Positions 53,067 to 62,403 of a stretch of 64,000 nt of DNA are shown in pieces. Below the pieces are notes generated by a model. It saw only the letters and a list, made by a program, of their open reading frames with translations. It did no database searches and was not told the DNA's origin. A program made the position numbers and the translations under genes. The DNA is from CAZDDB01 sp963843285 (GTDB taxonomy: Bacteria > Acidobacteriota > HRBIN11 > JAKEFK01). The first letter of the stretch is position 1, and each line of letters starts with the position of its first letter. The DNA is taken from the NCBI GenBank assembly GCA_963843285.1, contig CAWJJO010000013.1, positions 475,738 to 539,737 of the forward strand, in the 5' to 3' direction.

Positions 53067-53315
53067 TTAGGGATCAGACTTTGGCGCTTCCCTTTCCTCT
53101 TCGTACGGGCCGGCGTAAAGGAATGTTCCATCAAAACGCTTTTGAAGACCTTCCAGATAGTCTTCGATCTCCTCACCAGACTTGATCAGCCAATCCTTCA
53201 AATCGTTCAGAAAGATCTCATTGACCGTGCCTTGTAACACGCCTTCTTGATTCCACACACGTCCAATCTCTATGTCCCTGTCCTGTTTTTTCGTATAGAA
53301 AATAACGAGCTTCAT
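53067..53315 (-). CDS. Small conserved-looking unknown protein (82 residues)
   Basis: The start at 53315 is preferred over a longer frame because of the domain start ('MKLVIFYTKKQDRDIEIGRV'). It is highly charged with a helical middle ('NDLKDWLIKSGEEIEDYLEG') and a Gly/Glu-rich tail, no signal peptide or membrane segment. I do not recognise a family. It is convergent with the MFS gene, separated by five bases. Confidence 0.45.
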   Translation of the reverse strand: MKLVIFYTKKQDRDIEIGRVWNQEGVLQGTVNEIFLNDLKDWLIKSGEEIEDYLEGLQKRFDGTFLYAGPYEEEREAPKSDP

Positions 53316-53620
53316 ATTTGACGTTCGGCAAGGAAAATACCTCGTTGAACGTACCACTCCTGCAGCTTCAGCCTGTTTCTGTTTAGCAGGCTTCTCGAAA
53401 CAAAGCCATCGCTGCTTCCCAGGGCTTTGAGAAAAAGACCGGAGGCCTTATGGAGGCTCTGTTCTCACTGTCACTGTCTGGACGAAACGCCGGCATTCTC
53501 TTCTTCATTTTACTCTTGAATTTTGGTTGCAAAAGCCGGCGTCGAACAGAAGGGGATTCCTTTTTAGGCCGGCTCTGCAATAAAATAGTCCGGTGTCTAC
53601 TGACGTTTTAAGGAGGATCT
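53316..53620. other. Gap with short inverted repeats
   Basis: The 305-base stretch before the DJ-1/PfpI gene contains 'acgccggcattc' and 'aaaagccggcg' as short inverted parts, reminiscent of repeat fragments, but no credible gene. AAGGAGG near its end belongs to the downstream gene. Confidence 0.45.
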
Positions 53621-54259
53621 ATGAAGATTGCGATTCTAATTTATGAAGGATTCACTGCGCTCGATGCGATCGGTCCCTATGAAGTTCTCAGTTGCTTGCC
53701 GGGGGCTGAGGTCCACTTTGTCTCAACAGAAACCGGGCCGAAGCGCGCGCATACGAACTTTCTTTCCATTGTGGCAGACTACACGCTGGAGGATGTCCCG
53801 GATCCTGAGATCATTGTCGTTGCGGGTGGAACAAAAGGAACGATGGCCGCGGCACAAGATCCCCGCATACTCTCATGGCTTCGGAAAGCTCATGAGACTT
53901 CAAAGTGGACAACTTCTGTTTGCACGGGAGCACTGATTCTCGGCGCTGCAGGCCTATTGAACGGAATCCGGGCCACAACACACTGGTTTGCCAGAGATTT
54001 TCTGGCGAACTTCGGCGCGCAATATGTGAGCGAACGAGTCGTGCAGCAGGGAAAAATCATAACCGCAGCCGGCGTTTCCTCGGGCATCGATATGGCGCTC
54101 CATCTCGCGCGCGAAATTGCAGGAAAGGAGATGGCCCAAACGATTCAATTGATCATTGAATACGATCCGAAACCTCCTTTTGATTCCGGATCCATCCTCA
54201 AAGCGGATCCATCGATAACCGAAATGGCAAAACAGGCCGTTCAAAGCGCCTTCGAATGA
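53621..54259 (+). CDS. DJ-1/PfpI-family protein (GATase1-like)
   Basis: The 212-residue protein has the DJ-1/ThiJ/PfpI fold: 'IAILIYEGFTALDAIGPYEV', 'IIVVAGG' and the nucleophile elbow 'SVCTGALILGAAGLL' with Cys at about residue 99, followed by 'ATTHWFARDFL'. The family includes isonitrile hydratases, transcription regulators' N-domains and glyoxalase-like enzymes; this form resembles isonitrile hydratase/regulator-like proteins with no HTH, so a small-molecule hydrolase or chaperone role is likely. AAGGAGG precedes the ATG. Standalone gene. Confidence 0.88.
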   Translation: MKIAILIYEGFTALDAIGPYEVLSCLPGAEVHFVSTETGPKRAHTNFLSIVADYTLEDVPDPEIIVVAGGTKGTMAAAQDPRILSWLRKAHETSKWTTSVCTGALILGAAGLLNGIRATTHWFARDFLANFGAQYVSERVVQQGKIITAAGVSSGIDMALHLAREIAGKEMAQTIQLIIEYDPKPPFDSGSILKADPSITEMAKQAVQSAFE

Positions 54260-54335
54260 CGCGGAGCTTCGGCTCGATTAGCGCACGTACTTCGCGGTCC
54301 TTCATCAGGCCAGGTTGCGAACAATGAGCCTTTGC

Positions 54336-54524
54336 TCAGGCACCGGATAGCCCGATCACTGTGATGGTCGAGACCTGCCGGTGAGACGCAAGGACCGTCC
54401 GATTGGCGAGATCAGCCTTCAACACAGTAACCGCGATTGCCTGGTGAATCTCCGCAGCAATTGCGCTCCCCGAAACAATGAATGCGACGTAGATCGTCAT
54501 GGAAAGCTTTGCAGTGTGTTTCAT
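54336..54524 (-). CDS. Possible small exported protein (62 residues)
   Basis: A short frame begins 'MKHTAKLSMTIYVAFIVSGS', a signal-like sequence, after GGGAGA, and continues with 'AIAAEIHQAIAVTVLKADLA'. It has no recognised family and could be chance or the remnant of a longer gene. The surrounding gap (54260-54561) holds nothing else. Confidence 0.35.
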   Translation of the reverse strand: MKHTAKLSMTIYVAFIVSGSAIAAEIHQAIAVTVLKADLANRTVLASHRQVSTITVIGLSGA

Positions 54525-54561
54525 GATGCTTTCTCCCGCAATGGGTAGACTTTGGATACAT

Positions 54562-56517
54562 TCATTGCTGATCGCTAATTACCTGATACCGTATCTTTGC
54601 CGCGTCGAACACCATGGTTGCAAATTCCGGATGATCGCGCAGAGCTTTATGAAAATCCTCTTTTGACAATGCGAACAGGTCGCATTGCGTCACAGCGCGT
54701 ACCGTCGCATTGCGAGGCTCGAGTCGAAGCAGACTGATTTCGCCAAAGAAATTTCCTTCTTTCAGCCGAGCTATCGCCATTCCGTTTTGATTCAAAACTT
54801 CAACCTCTCCCCGGCTGATGATGTACATTTCCTGCCCCGTTTCTCCCCTGCGGACAATGGTCTGCCCTGGGGAGTAAATGACCGGTTTCAGCAGCATCAC
54901 GAGGGCATTGAGAAATTGCGGATCTGACGATTGAAATAAGGGAATTTGCTGAAGGGCATTGTAGTTGATGATTTCAATCCATCTGCGTCCGTCTCGTTCG
55001 ATTAAATCGGATGCCGAGCGCGGCCCCCAGGAACCTGCTGGATAATTGGGAAACTCCGGCGCCGGTTCCGATTGCCAGAAATCCAGAATTGGCTGCGCGA
55101 TCCGCCAGCAGCTCTCCACAAGATCGGTGCGCGAAAACAGCGTTGCATCGCCGGTCATCGCGCTGTAAATCAAAAATTCATACCCGGTGCCGCGCGCCGC
55201 TTTAAACACCTCGCCGTACCCGAACCGCATATTTACGTCCTGAAGATCCATTGCAGGCCCCGGAATCTTTGCCTGAAATCTCAGCTCAATGGCCTGGTCC
55301 GGCTGAACATGAAAAATCAATCGATTCGGTTCCACATCGGTAATCTCCGTTCCGCGAAAAATGCTTTGAGGACTTCTCTTGAATTCAATCACAACCTCCG
55401 TTCCTTTCTTCCAGAGACTCTTACCGGACCGAACGTAAATTGGCACGCCTTCCCAACGCCAGTTGTCGATAAATAATTTCAATGCGGCGAATGTTTCTGT
55501 TTTTGAATCTGGGTCGACCTTCTCTTCCTGGCGATAACCGGGCAAACGCGTTCCATCTTGCTTCTCTCCGGCGCCGTATTGCCCGCGAACGGCATGAGCG
55601 GATACATCCCGGGACTGCAGAATGCGTACAGATTCCAGCACCTTCACCTTCTCATTTCGAATCGCCTCCGAACGGAAAGAAGAGGGCGGTTCCATGCAAA
55701 GATAAGACAATATCTGAAGCATATGATTCTGAATCATGTCGCGCAGAACGCCGGATTTGTCGTAATAGTCCCCCCGCCCTTCGACACCCACGGATTCCGA
55801 CACCGTCAACTGGATATGATCGATCGAGTTTCTGTTCCAGACGGATTCAAAAATTCCATTTGCGAACCGGAAAGCAAGGATGTTTTGTACGGTCTCCTTT
55901 CCCAGATAGTGATCGATTCGATAAATCTGCTCTTCGTTCCAGTACCGCAGAATGAGTCGGTTCAACTCGATCGCCGATGTCACATCGTGACCGACCGGCT
56001 TTTCAACGATCACCCGGCGCCAACCCTCGTCCGACCGGTGCAGGCCCGCCTGATGCAAATTCTCGCAAATCGCGCCGAAAACGGGAGGAGGCGTTGCTAG
56101 ATAGAAAACGACGTTCCCCGATGTCCCAAGTTCCTGCGCGAGGGCGTCCAGAAACTTACGAAGGGCATGATACGTTTCAAGATCATCAAAGGAAACCGAA
56201 GCGTAGTGCAACAGAGAAGATAACCGGTTCCAGGACTTCTCATCGAACTGCGGGCGCGTTGAGAATTTCCTGATCTCCTCACTCATCCGTTCTCGAAAAT
56301 GCTCGGTGTTCCACTGGCTGCGCCCGACCCCCACAATCGCAAAACGTTCCGGCAGTAATCCGGAACACGCAAGGTTGTAGAGAGAAGGCATCAACAATCG
56401 TTTCATCAAATCCCCTGAAGCGCCGAAAATCACGAGCAAACAACCCTCGCGGGGTGGAGCATTGTGTGCGGCTGCCAGAGTTAAGTCTGTGTTCGCATGA
56501 ACCGGATCGACCATCAC
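54562..56517 (-). CDS. zwf: Glucose-6-phosphate dehydrogenase fused to a cyclic-nucleotide-binding domain
   Basis: The 651-residue protein is unusually long. Residues about 25-490 form a full G6PD: 'LVIFGASGDLMKRLLMPSL' (NADP-binding), 'RIDHYLGKETVQNILAFRF' (catalytic lysine motif), 'DMIQNHMLQILSYLCMEPP' and 'NWRWEGVPIYVRSGK'. Residues about 525-645 add a Crp-type beta roll with 'GETGQEMYIISRGEVEVL' and 'FFGEISLLRLEPRNATVRA', whose FGE and Arg residues match the cyclic-nucleotide phosphate cassette. The enzyme starts the pentose phosphate pathway, making NADPH. The added domain suggests direct control by cAMP or cGMP (inference). No partner pathway genes are adjacent. Confidence 0.93.
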   Translation of the reverse strand: MMVDPVHANTDLTLAAAHNAPPREGCLLVIFGASGDLMKRLLMPSLYNLACSGLLPERFAIVGVGRSQWNTEHFRERMSEEIRKFSTRPQFDEKSWNRLSSLLHYASVSFDDLETYHALRKFLDALAQELGTSGNVVFYLATPPPVFGAICENLHQAGLHRSDEGWRRVIVEKPVGHDVTSAIELNRLILRYWNEEQIYRIDHYLGKETVQNILAFRFANGIFESVWNRNSIDHIQLTVSESVGVEGRGDYYDKSGVLRDMIQNHMLQILSYLCMEPPSSFRSEAIRNEKVKVLESVRILQSRDVSAHAVRGQYGAGEKQDGTRLPGYRQEEKVDPDSKTETFAALKLFIDNWRWEGVPIYVRSGKSLWKKGTEVVIEFKRSPQSIFRGTEITDVEPNRLIFHVQPDQAIELRFQAKIPGPAMDLQDVNMRFGYGEVFKAARGTGYEFLIYSAMTGDATLFSRTDLVESCWRIAQPILDFWQSEPAPEFPNYPAGSWGPRSASDLIERDGRRWIEIINYNALQQIPLFQSSDPQFLNALVMLLKPVIYSPGQTIVRRGETGQEMYIISRGEVEVLNQNGMAIARLKEGNFFGEISLLRLEPRNATVRAVTQCDLFALSKEDFHKALRDHPEFATMVFDAAKIRYQVISDQQ

Positions 56518-56623
56518 GTTCTCCTGATTGAAAATTGCGGATACATGTACGTAGTCTTTCGAGAGGCCAATGATACTGTTCTGAATAGATCAGCACTGAT
56601 TAGAAGCCGATTCTTTATATCCC

Positions 56624-57494
56624 CTACCAGTCTGCTACATCTGCGACCCAATCACCTACGGCTTCGGCGGTATCCGAAATAGCTTCGCCTAGATCTTCGA
56701 TTACGTCGCCTGCGATATCAGCTGCCTGGCCCGTCTCATCCATGGCGCCCTGTACGAAATCGGAACCAGCATCACCCATGCCCGAAAACCATTCTTTAAC
56801 ATGTGTGAGTATGTCTAAAACTGAGTTTCCCCCCATTTCTGTACCTTCGGGTAGATTCAGTGTGAAGCCCAAGTCCAACTCTCCCCCAACTATCGCTCCG
56901 AATCCGAGTCTTACATCCGCGCTGATTGTTCCATCTTTGATGCCGAGATCGAGATCGGCAACCCCAACCAACTCCAAGCCATGCTTCTACACCACCGTGA
57001 ACTTCTCCGGCGTCACCAAGTTCGCGCCGGCCTCCAGCCGGACGGACGCACCACTGAACAGGTCTAAACCAACCTGTAAGTGCGTATCATTTCCAATACT
57101 CACTTCGGCAGCATATCCACCGGCTGCCATCCAGGTGATCGCGGCATTTACCGTGAAACCGACTTCCTTACCGTCCTCTTGAGCGTTTGGTAACGTGTAT
57201 CGAAACTGAGCAGAGGCCCCACCAGACCGGGATGGTATCGATTTAGCCCCCGACAACTAGCGACTGAGTCTCTTCGTTACCACCCAGCCCGGAGTGTCTC
57301 TCTGTCTTGGTGCTTCCAGTGGACGCCCATCCAGTTTCAAAACTGGTCGGTCCCTCATCTGCCGCACTTTGCAACGAATCTTCTGCGGCGGCGACACCTG
57401 AGCTGGTTTGATCTTTTGAAGCTTGCTGTTCCCGGGTTGGTTCAGACGGTGGAGTTTCGTCAATTTTCTTCCGACCAATTCCGGGAATATCCAT
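56624..57494 (-). pseudogene. Broken gene of unknown function
   Basis: Three adjacent pieces on the minus strand appear to be one gene. From 57494 'MDIPGIGRKKIDETPPSEPT' runs to a stop at 57243; the next frame ('KSIPSRSGGASAQFRYTLPN', 57256 down) would join it if a base changed in the C5 run at 57247-57251. That piece ends at an in-frame TAG (56987-56989), and the same frame goes on ('LELVGVADLDLGIKDGT') to 56624, ending in a helical, acidic tail ('GDVIEDLGEAISDTAEAVGD'). Its beta-strand-rich middle and acidic end have no recognised family. One indel and one nonsense codon suggest decay. Confidence 0.6.
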
Positions 57495-57518
57495 AGTCCG
57501 TTCGCTTGCAGTATACAC

Positions 57519-57733
57519 CCTGCATCAGCTTGAAGTGAGCCGTGCTGAATTCGCGTAGTGTCCTAATCGCGTGTTGCCGGTGGATTCGAATTCAGGTACT
57601 GTCCTAAGTTTGTGTTGCTCGTTTCTCCCCCTTATGAACCAGCGCCCCACTCTCATTCCTTCTTGAAGATTTCGTCCAGATTCCGGATCCTGCGTTAAAA
57701 TTCCGTAAACACATCGCAAAATGCAATAGTCTT
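57519..57733. other. Gap between broken gene and Ser/Thr kinase
   Basis: Contains 'gaattcgcgtagtgtcctaatcgcgtgttgccgg' and 'gaattcaggtactgtcctaagtttgtgttgctcg', two imperfect direct copies of a motif 'tactgtcctaa-tgtgttgc', and no gene. The copies could be remnants of a small repeat. Confidence 0.4.
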
Positions 57734-60439
57734 TCAATCCCTTTGCATTTTGATGAAGCGTTGGAAAAATCCGGTGGATTCTTCAAAATTTTCCAGCATC
57801 CATAACTCTGAACTGGAGATGAAGCGGGACGTCACAAAACTTTTTCCATCGGCCGCAAGACTGAACCCGATCATGGGAGTATTCGATACAATCAGCGGGG
57901 CCGGACCGAGATCGGAAATGATCCGTTCTTTCTGATCCGCAAGCGATACTTCAATCACCAGCAAATGACGGTCGTCGGATTGTTTGACGCCAAAAATTTT
58001 CATGCCATCCTTCGACCAACCACTCGAATGCCATAGTCCAGGAGAAATCTGTTGCTGGTTCTTTCCGTCAGACGTCATTGTATGGAGGCCCTGGCTTGTT
58101 TGATATAAAACAAGTGTTCCATCAGGAGACGGATAGGGAGGATAGAACATGTCAACCCTGATTAAGTCGATTGGGGGAGCGCTTCCATCCACACGAACTT
58201 TCGAAATTCCATAAGTTCCCTTTTGATAGACGTAAAAGATCCAATTTCCATCTGGGGACCACCTTGGACAGTACTGCCGGCGGTTTTCTTTATAAACTTG
58301 TACGGGAGTTCCTCCCGCGATTGGTGAAATCCAAATTGCACTTTCATCTGTTTTGGTGATGCGGTGATAAGCGATCCGTTCTCCATCAGGAGAAAAGCAA
58401 GGACGGGAAAAGAAAATTGTTGAATTGTCAGGAAAATGATCCGGTGTCACGACCGGTCGTTCCCATCCTTCTTCTGCGTTATGCAGCCAGATCACCGATT
58501 TCCCCGTCTTGCGCGATTCATAAATCAGGTACTTCCCGGAAGGAGACCAGGCCGGCGCCATTTCTATCTGCTTTGTGGCAATCAGATTCCGAAGCGGTCC
58601 TCCATCCAGCGGGATTTCAACAATGTCGTGTTGTGCTTCCGTTATGCTAAACAGAATTCGTTTCCCCTCTGGATCTACCGCCGGTTTTTCTTCCCAATTA
58701 ATCCCTGACGTCAGACTGGATGCTTTCTCTTTGTCCAGGTTCAGCAGCCAGAGATGCGGCTGAGTTCTCTGTGACTGAAACATAGATCCGCTAGCAACTG
58801 CGTGCCGATTATCCGGCATCCAACTCAGACTCTCAATGTAATCACTGCTGGATCTAAAAATTTGTTTGGCTTGACCCGAAGGAGAATCGACCAACCACAA
58901 CTCCCTACCAGTGTCGTAGATGTCCAAAATAGCAGCCACCTTATTCCCATCGGGTGAAAACTGCAAACTTCCGCTTACGATCTTCTTTTTATCGAAGATG
59001 GGATTCTTGTATGGTTCCGGTTGGGCAGTAACAGGGGAACTTTTGGAAAGAACGAAAAATTGATCCTTCTCGGAATTGTGAAGGCACAACAAAGTTTTAC
59101 CATCAGGAGAAATGGAAGCCGCAAGGATCCCTTTTTGCACCAAAACCGGTGATCCGCCTGCGATACTGACGATCCAGAGATCCGAGAGTGAAGTATGTTG
59201 TTCCCGCCAGCCCGTGTAATAGATGCGCGTGCCATCAGGCGACCAGAATGGTTGCACGCAGTTCGTTTTAGCGTGAGTCAGTTGAACAGGAACTAGAGCT
59301 TCAAAATTTCGTGTGAAAATTTGCGTAACACCATTTATATCTGCTGCGTAGGCAATCGATTTTCCATCCGGTGACCAAGCTGCCTCAGAACCGGGAGTCT
59401 CTACCGGCGTGAAGCGGTAGGACGCGGGATTTGGCCCGCTTTGCGGGGCAAAGAATAATGCGGTTAGTATCCCTCCAAGGAAAATCACACTAACCGCTGC
59501 GATCTGAACAAGACGGCGCCGCAGCCCTCGCGAGACGATGGACTTAGTTCGGCGACCCGTCTCAATACCGGACGTTTCTGAAAGGTGATTCCGGAAATCA
59601 CGGAGCTCATGATAAAGATCGATCGTGGCTCCGTATCGCTCTTTGCGGTCCTTCGAAAGACAGCGTTCGATTTGCCATCGAATTGCATTGGGCAGTTTCG
59701 CATTCAATAATGCAATTGGCTCAGGTTCGTCTGTGATGATCGCCGAAAGAGTTTGAACCGTGCTGTCTCGCTGAAACGCTGTTTTACCAGTAGCCATTTC
59801 GTAAAGAATTAAACCGAATGAAAATTGATCCGTTCGAAAATCGACCTCTTCTCCGCGTGCTTGCTCCGGACTCATGTAGGAGGCAGTTCCCATAATTAGG
59901 CCTGCGCGAGTGATGACAGCCGACTTCGTGGCGTCTGACTCTCCACCCTTTTCCGGAATCGCCGCCTTCGCCAGTCCGAAGTCCAGAAGCTTCACACGAT
60001 TATCGGGGGTAATCATGACATTTTCAGGTTTTAGATCGCGATGAATGATTCCCGCTTCATGTGCAGCGGCCAGCCCGGCGGCGATTTGAGTTGCGATGTC
60101 CAGAAATTTTCGTAGCGGCATCGGCCGCCCTCGATCCAGAATCTTACGGAGAGTCTCTCCTTCCACAAGCTCAGAGACAATGTATTGCATCCCGCTCTCC
60201 ATTCCGATGTCATAAACGACAAGTATGTTCGGATGATTGAGAGCGCTGGCAGAACGTGCTTCCTGCACAAATCTGCGTTGTCGATGCGGATTGCCGATCG
60301 CTTCGGGCGAAATGATTTTGAGTGCAACATGCCGTTCGAGCCGCGGGTCGCGCGCACGATAGACTTGCCCCATTCCACCCGACCCAATGAGATCAACAAT
60401 TTCGTAAGGTCCTATGGTTGAACCGGCAAGTCTTTCCAT
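57734..60439 (-). CDS. Transmembrane Ser/Thr protein kinase with PD40/TolB-type propeller
   Basis: The 901-residue protein has a complete PknB-like kinase domain ('IGSGGMGQVYRARDPRLERH', 'ALKIISPE', 'IIHRDLKPENVMI', 'LLDFGLAKAA', 'GTASYMSPEQARG'), a membrane helix near residue 310-330, and a periplasmic or extracellular propeller of PD40 blades ('AAWSPDGKSIAYAADINGV', 'PFWSPDGTRIYYTG', 'PCFSPDGERIAYHRI', 'PRWSPDGNWIFYVY'). The layout is common in Acidobacteriota and some other soil lineages, where the propeller senses an outside ligand. It is intact. The start follows at 60439. Confidence 0.93.
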   Translation of the reverse strand: MERLAGSTIGPYEIVDLIGSGGMGQVYRARDPRLERHVALKIISPEAIGNPHRQRRFVQEARSASALNHPNILVVYDIGMESGMQYIVSELVEGETLRKILDRGRPMPLRKFLDIATQIAAGLAAAHEAGIIHRDLKPENVMITPDNRVKLLDFGLAKAAIPEKGGESDATKSAVITRAGLIMGTASYMSPEQARGEEVDFRTDQFSFGLILYEMATGKTAFQRDSTVQTLSAIITDEPEPIALLNAKLPNAIRWQIERCLSKDRKERYGATIDLYHELRDFRNHLSETSGIETGRRTKSIVSRGLRRRLVQIAAVSVIFLGGILTALFFAPQSGPNPASYRFTPVETPGSEAAWSPDGKSIAYAADINGVTQIFTRNFEALVPVQLTHAKTNCVQPFWSPDGTRIYYTGWREQHTSLSDLWIVSIAGGSPVLVQKGILAASISPDGKTLLCLHNSEKDQFFVLSKSSPVTAQPEPYKNPIFDKKKIVSGSLQFSPDGNKVAAILDIYDTGRELWLVDSPSGQAKQIFRSSSDYIESLSWMPDNRHAVASGSMFQSQRTQPHLWLLNLDKEKASSLTSGINWEEKPAVDPEGKRILFSITEAQHDIVEIPLDGGPLRNLIATKQIEMAPAWSPSGKYLIYESRKTGKSVIWLHNAEEGWERPVVTPDHFPDNSTIFFSRPCFSPDGERIAYHRITKTDESAIWISPIAGGTPVQVYKENRRQYCPRWSPDGNWIFYVYQKGTYGISKVRVDGSAPPIDLIRVDMFYPPYPSPDGTLVLYQTSQGLHTMTSDGKNQQQISPGLWHSSGWSKDGMKIFGVKQSDDRHLLVIEVSLADQKERIISDLGPAPLIVSNTPMIGFSLAADGKSFVTSRFISSSELWMLENFEESTGFFQRFIKMQRD

Positions 60440-60602
60440 GCAGGTGGATTATAACAAATTGATGATTTGATCAACTTTTATGGTATCGATCGTTCCCGAT
60501 CCCATCCAAAGGAAGTGGCTGTGATATCATCGGAAATTGCTCGTGCTCGACTATCGGGGACATCAGTACCAGGATTATACTGGAATCGAAGTTAGTCGAT
60601 TC
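60440..60602. promoter_or_regulatory. Divergent promoter region with shared kinase leader motif
   Basis: 'gtggctgtgatatcatcggaaa' (near 60513-60535) matches 'atggctatgtgatatcatcgaaa' before the kinase at 62404 (near 62359-62382), including the palindrome TGATATCA. It lies before a relic kinase start at 60603. It may be an operator or part of duplicated kinase upstream DNA. Confidence 0.5.
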
Positions 60603-60677
60603 ATGATTGGTAAGACACTCAACCGACTAAATACAAAGAATATTGTTAAAATGAGAATGAACTACTTGTTTTCTTAA
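60603..60677 (+). pseudogene. Relic of a Ser/Thr kinase 5' end, copy A
   Basis: 'atgattggtaagacactcaac' encodes MIGKTLN, the same start as the kinase at 62404, then diverges within ten codons into AT-rich sequence. Upstream it also shares the leader motif of that kinase. It is too short to work. Confidence 0.6.
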
Positions 60678-60687
60678 TATAAAAACT

Positions 60688-61249
60688 ATGTCAAACGTAG
60701 GCCTTGTCACCAGAACAACGTGAAGAACTACTCAGAGCATTGAAAGCCCGTTTTGAGAAAAACATGAACCGCCATAAAGGTCTTGAATGGGCCAAAGTAC
60801 AAGCAAAGCTGGAAGCTAATACTGAAAAACTGTGGTCACTCAATGAAATGGAAAGAACCGGCGGTGAACCGGATGTTGTTGGTTATGATAAAAAGACGGG
60901 CGAATACATTTTTTATGATTGTTCAGCGGAAAGTCCTAAAGGCCGCAGAAGTGTTTGTTACGACCGTGAAGCGCTGGAGACAAGAAAAGAACATAAGCCA
61001 AAAGATAGCGCTATTGATATGGCAACTGCCATGGGCATTGAGCTTTTAACGGAAGAACAATATCGAGAGTTGCAGAAACTTGGAAATTTCGATACGAAAA
61101 CGTCGAGCTGGGTGAAAACACCTTCTGATATCAGAAAACTCGGCGGCGCCCTCTTTTGTGATCGCCGCTACGACCATGTCTTCGTGTATCACAACGGTGC
61201 GGAGTCTTACTATGCCGCCAGGGCGTTCCGTGGCTCGCTAAGGGTCTAA
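60688..61249 (+). CDS. DUF4256 domain protein
   Basis: The frame from TTG 60704 gives 181 residues: 'SPEQREELLRALKARFEKNM', 'LEWAKVQAKLEAN', 'EMERTGGEPDVVGYDKKTGE', 'DCSAESPKGRRSVCYDREAL' and 'ALFCDRRYDHVFVYHNGAES', matching DUF4256, a family of unknown function. An ATG at 60688 begins 'MSNVGL' in another frame; a one-base change near 60703 would join it to 'SPEQREE', the usual family start. So either TTG is used or there is an indel. No operon partner. Confidence 0.85.
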
Positions 61250-61440
61250 ATTTGGACTTTGTGTTATAGGCATTTGCTTATTGTCCAGGCATCAAGACAT
61301 GTGAAAATGGTTACATACCGAACCGATCGAGTCCAATTGTAGGGCACCTGGGCGGTCGCGCCGTGGAAAGGCCCTACTCCAGAATCGACTCTTAGTGCAC
61401 TGTAACACATGGTCATTTGGTGTTCCATTTCCGGCAAACG

Positions 61441-61521
61441 ATTTTGTAACGCCGGCGTCCCCCGGCCAAATCACTGTGCCCCGTCGAGATCTGCCGGCGA
61501 GACGCCGGCGCTACAAACCGA
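61441..61521. repeat. Interspersed repeat, full-size copy
   Basis: 'tttgtaacgccggcgtcccccggcc' and 'gagacgccggcgctacaaacc' are inverted ends like those at 15658-15734; 'cgagatctgccggcgagacgc' is shared almost exactly. It fills part of the gene-free stretch 61250-61639, where I otherwise see no gene. Confidence 0.85.
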
Positions 61522-61639
61522 ATGGCCTGATCCTCCGCTTTCAGAATCTTTCTCAATCACTTTACAACCTTGTGTTACAGGACACTAGTTGCTGAGAAAA
61601 TCTGATGTTACAGTTGTGCAAAGAAAGAAACTGTTTTCA

Positions 61640-61720
61640 TGATCGGCAAAACACTAAATCACTTCAAAGTCCTCGACCGTCTGGGGAAAAGTGGAAAAAT
61701 CCAAAATGCACAAGAGTGAG
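61640..61720 (+). pseudogene. Relic of a Ser/Thr kinase 5' end, copy B
   Basis: A 26-residue frame reads 'MIGKTLNHFKVLDRLGKSGK' before diverging to a stop. It copies the start of the kinase at 62404 ('MIGKTLNHFKILDRLGKGG') but lacks everything after the glycine loop. It lies 60 bases before the H-NOX gene. Confidence 0.75.
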
Positions 61721-61779
61721 CCGTACTGTACTCAAATTGCACTTCGGCTTTGATAAAATGAAATCAGCGTTATTACCAA

Positions 61780-62319
61780 ATGCACGGCACGATTTTTTTT
61801 GAACTGAAGAAGTATGTGGAAACAAAGCTAGGCCGGGAAGCCTGGGACCGACTCCTTTCTGAATCAGACCTGGGAGCCAGAACATACGAAGTGATGGCCG
61901 ATTACCCGGATAGCGAAATAATCAAACTGACTTCAACTGCATCGCGGATTACAGGACTGCCGGTTCCCGCCATCCTGGAAGACTTTGGGGAATTTATTGC
62001 GCCAGATCTGCTTCAAATGTATGGAAGCGTCATCAACCCGAATTGGAAAACTCTCGATGTCATTGAGCATACGGAAGATCAGATTCACAGCGTGGTCCGG
62101 TTGCACAACACCGATGCTCATCCCCCGGATCTCAAGTGCGTCCGCACATCAGAAAATGTTGTCATCATTCACTACAGTTCACAACGAAGGATGTGTGATG
62201 TTGCCAAGGGAATCGCGAAAGGGCTTGCAAAACATTATGGCGAAAGCGTTTCGATTTCCGAGTCAAGCTGCATGCACAAAGGCGATGCTGCCTGCACAAT
62301 TCAGATAATGCGAGATTGA
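61780..62319 (+). CDS. H-NOX/HNOB haem-binding gas sensor protein
   Basis: The 179-residue protein begins 'MHGTIFFELKKYVETKLG', has 'LPVPAILEDFGEFIAPDLL', a candidate haem ligand histidine in 'TEDQIHSVVRLH', and 'YSSQRRMCDVAKGIAKGLA' with the YxSxR haem-propionate motif of haem-nitric-oxide/oxygen binding domains. The end 'SCMHKGDAACTIQI' adds a Cys/His motif shared by a stand-alone bacterial subgroup. Such proteins bind NO or O2 and regulate partner kinases or cyclases. The gene is 84 bases before a Ser/Thr kinase in the same direction, suggesting a functional pair (inference). Confidence 0.85.
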   Translation: MHGTIFFELKKYVETKLGREAWDRLLSESDLGARTYEVMADYPDSEIIKLTSTASRITGLPVPAILEDFGEFIAPDLLQMYGSVINPNWKTLDVIEHTEDQIHSVVRLHNTDAHPPDLKCVRTSENVVIIHYSSQRRMCDVAKGIAKGLAKHYGESVSISESSCMHKGDAACTIQIMRD

Positions 62320-62403
62320 TCCACCAATTGCCTCCTGTTTCAAGATCATCAATACGAAATGGCTATGTGATATCATCGAAAAAGATACTCCTCTGAGCAT
62401 TCC

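Noticed and set aside
53383..53580. 65-codon minus-strand frame in the gap before the DJ-1/PfpI gene
   Set aside because: Highly basic, no ribosome site, no family resemblance; likely chance.
57525..57737. 70-codon minus-strand frame next to the PD40 kinase end
   Set aside because: No coding features; overlaps direct-repeat sequence in an intergenic gap.
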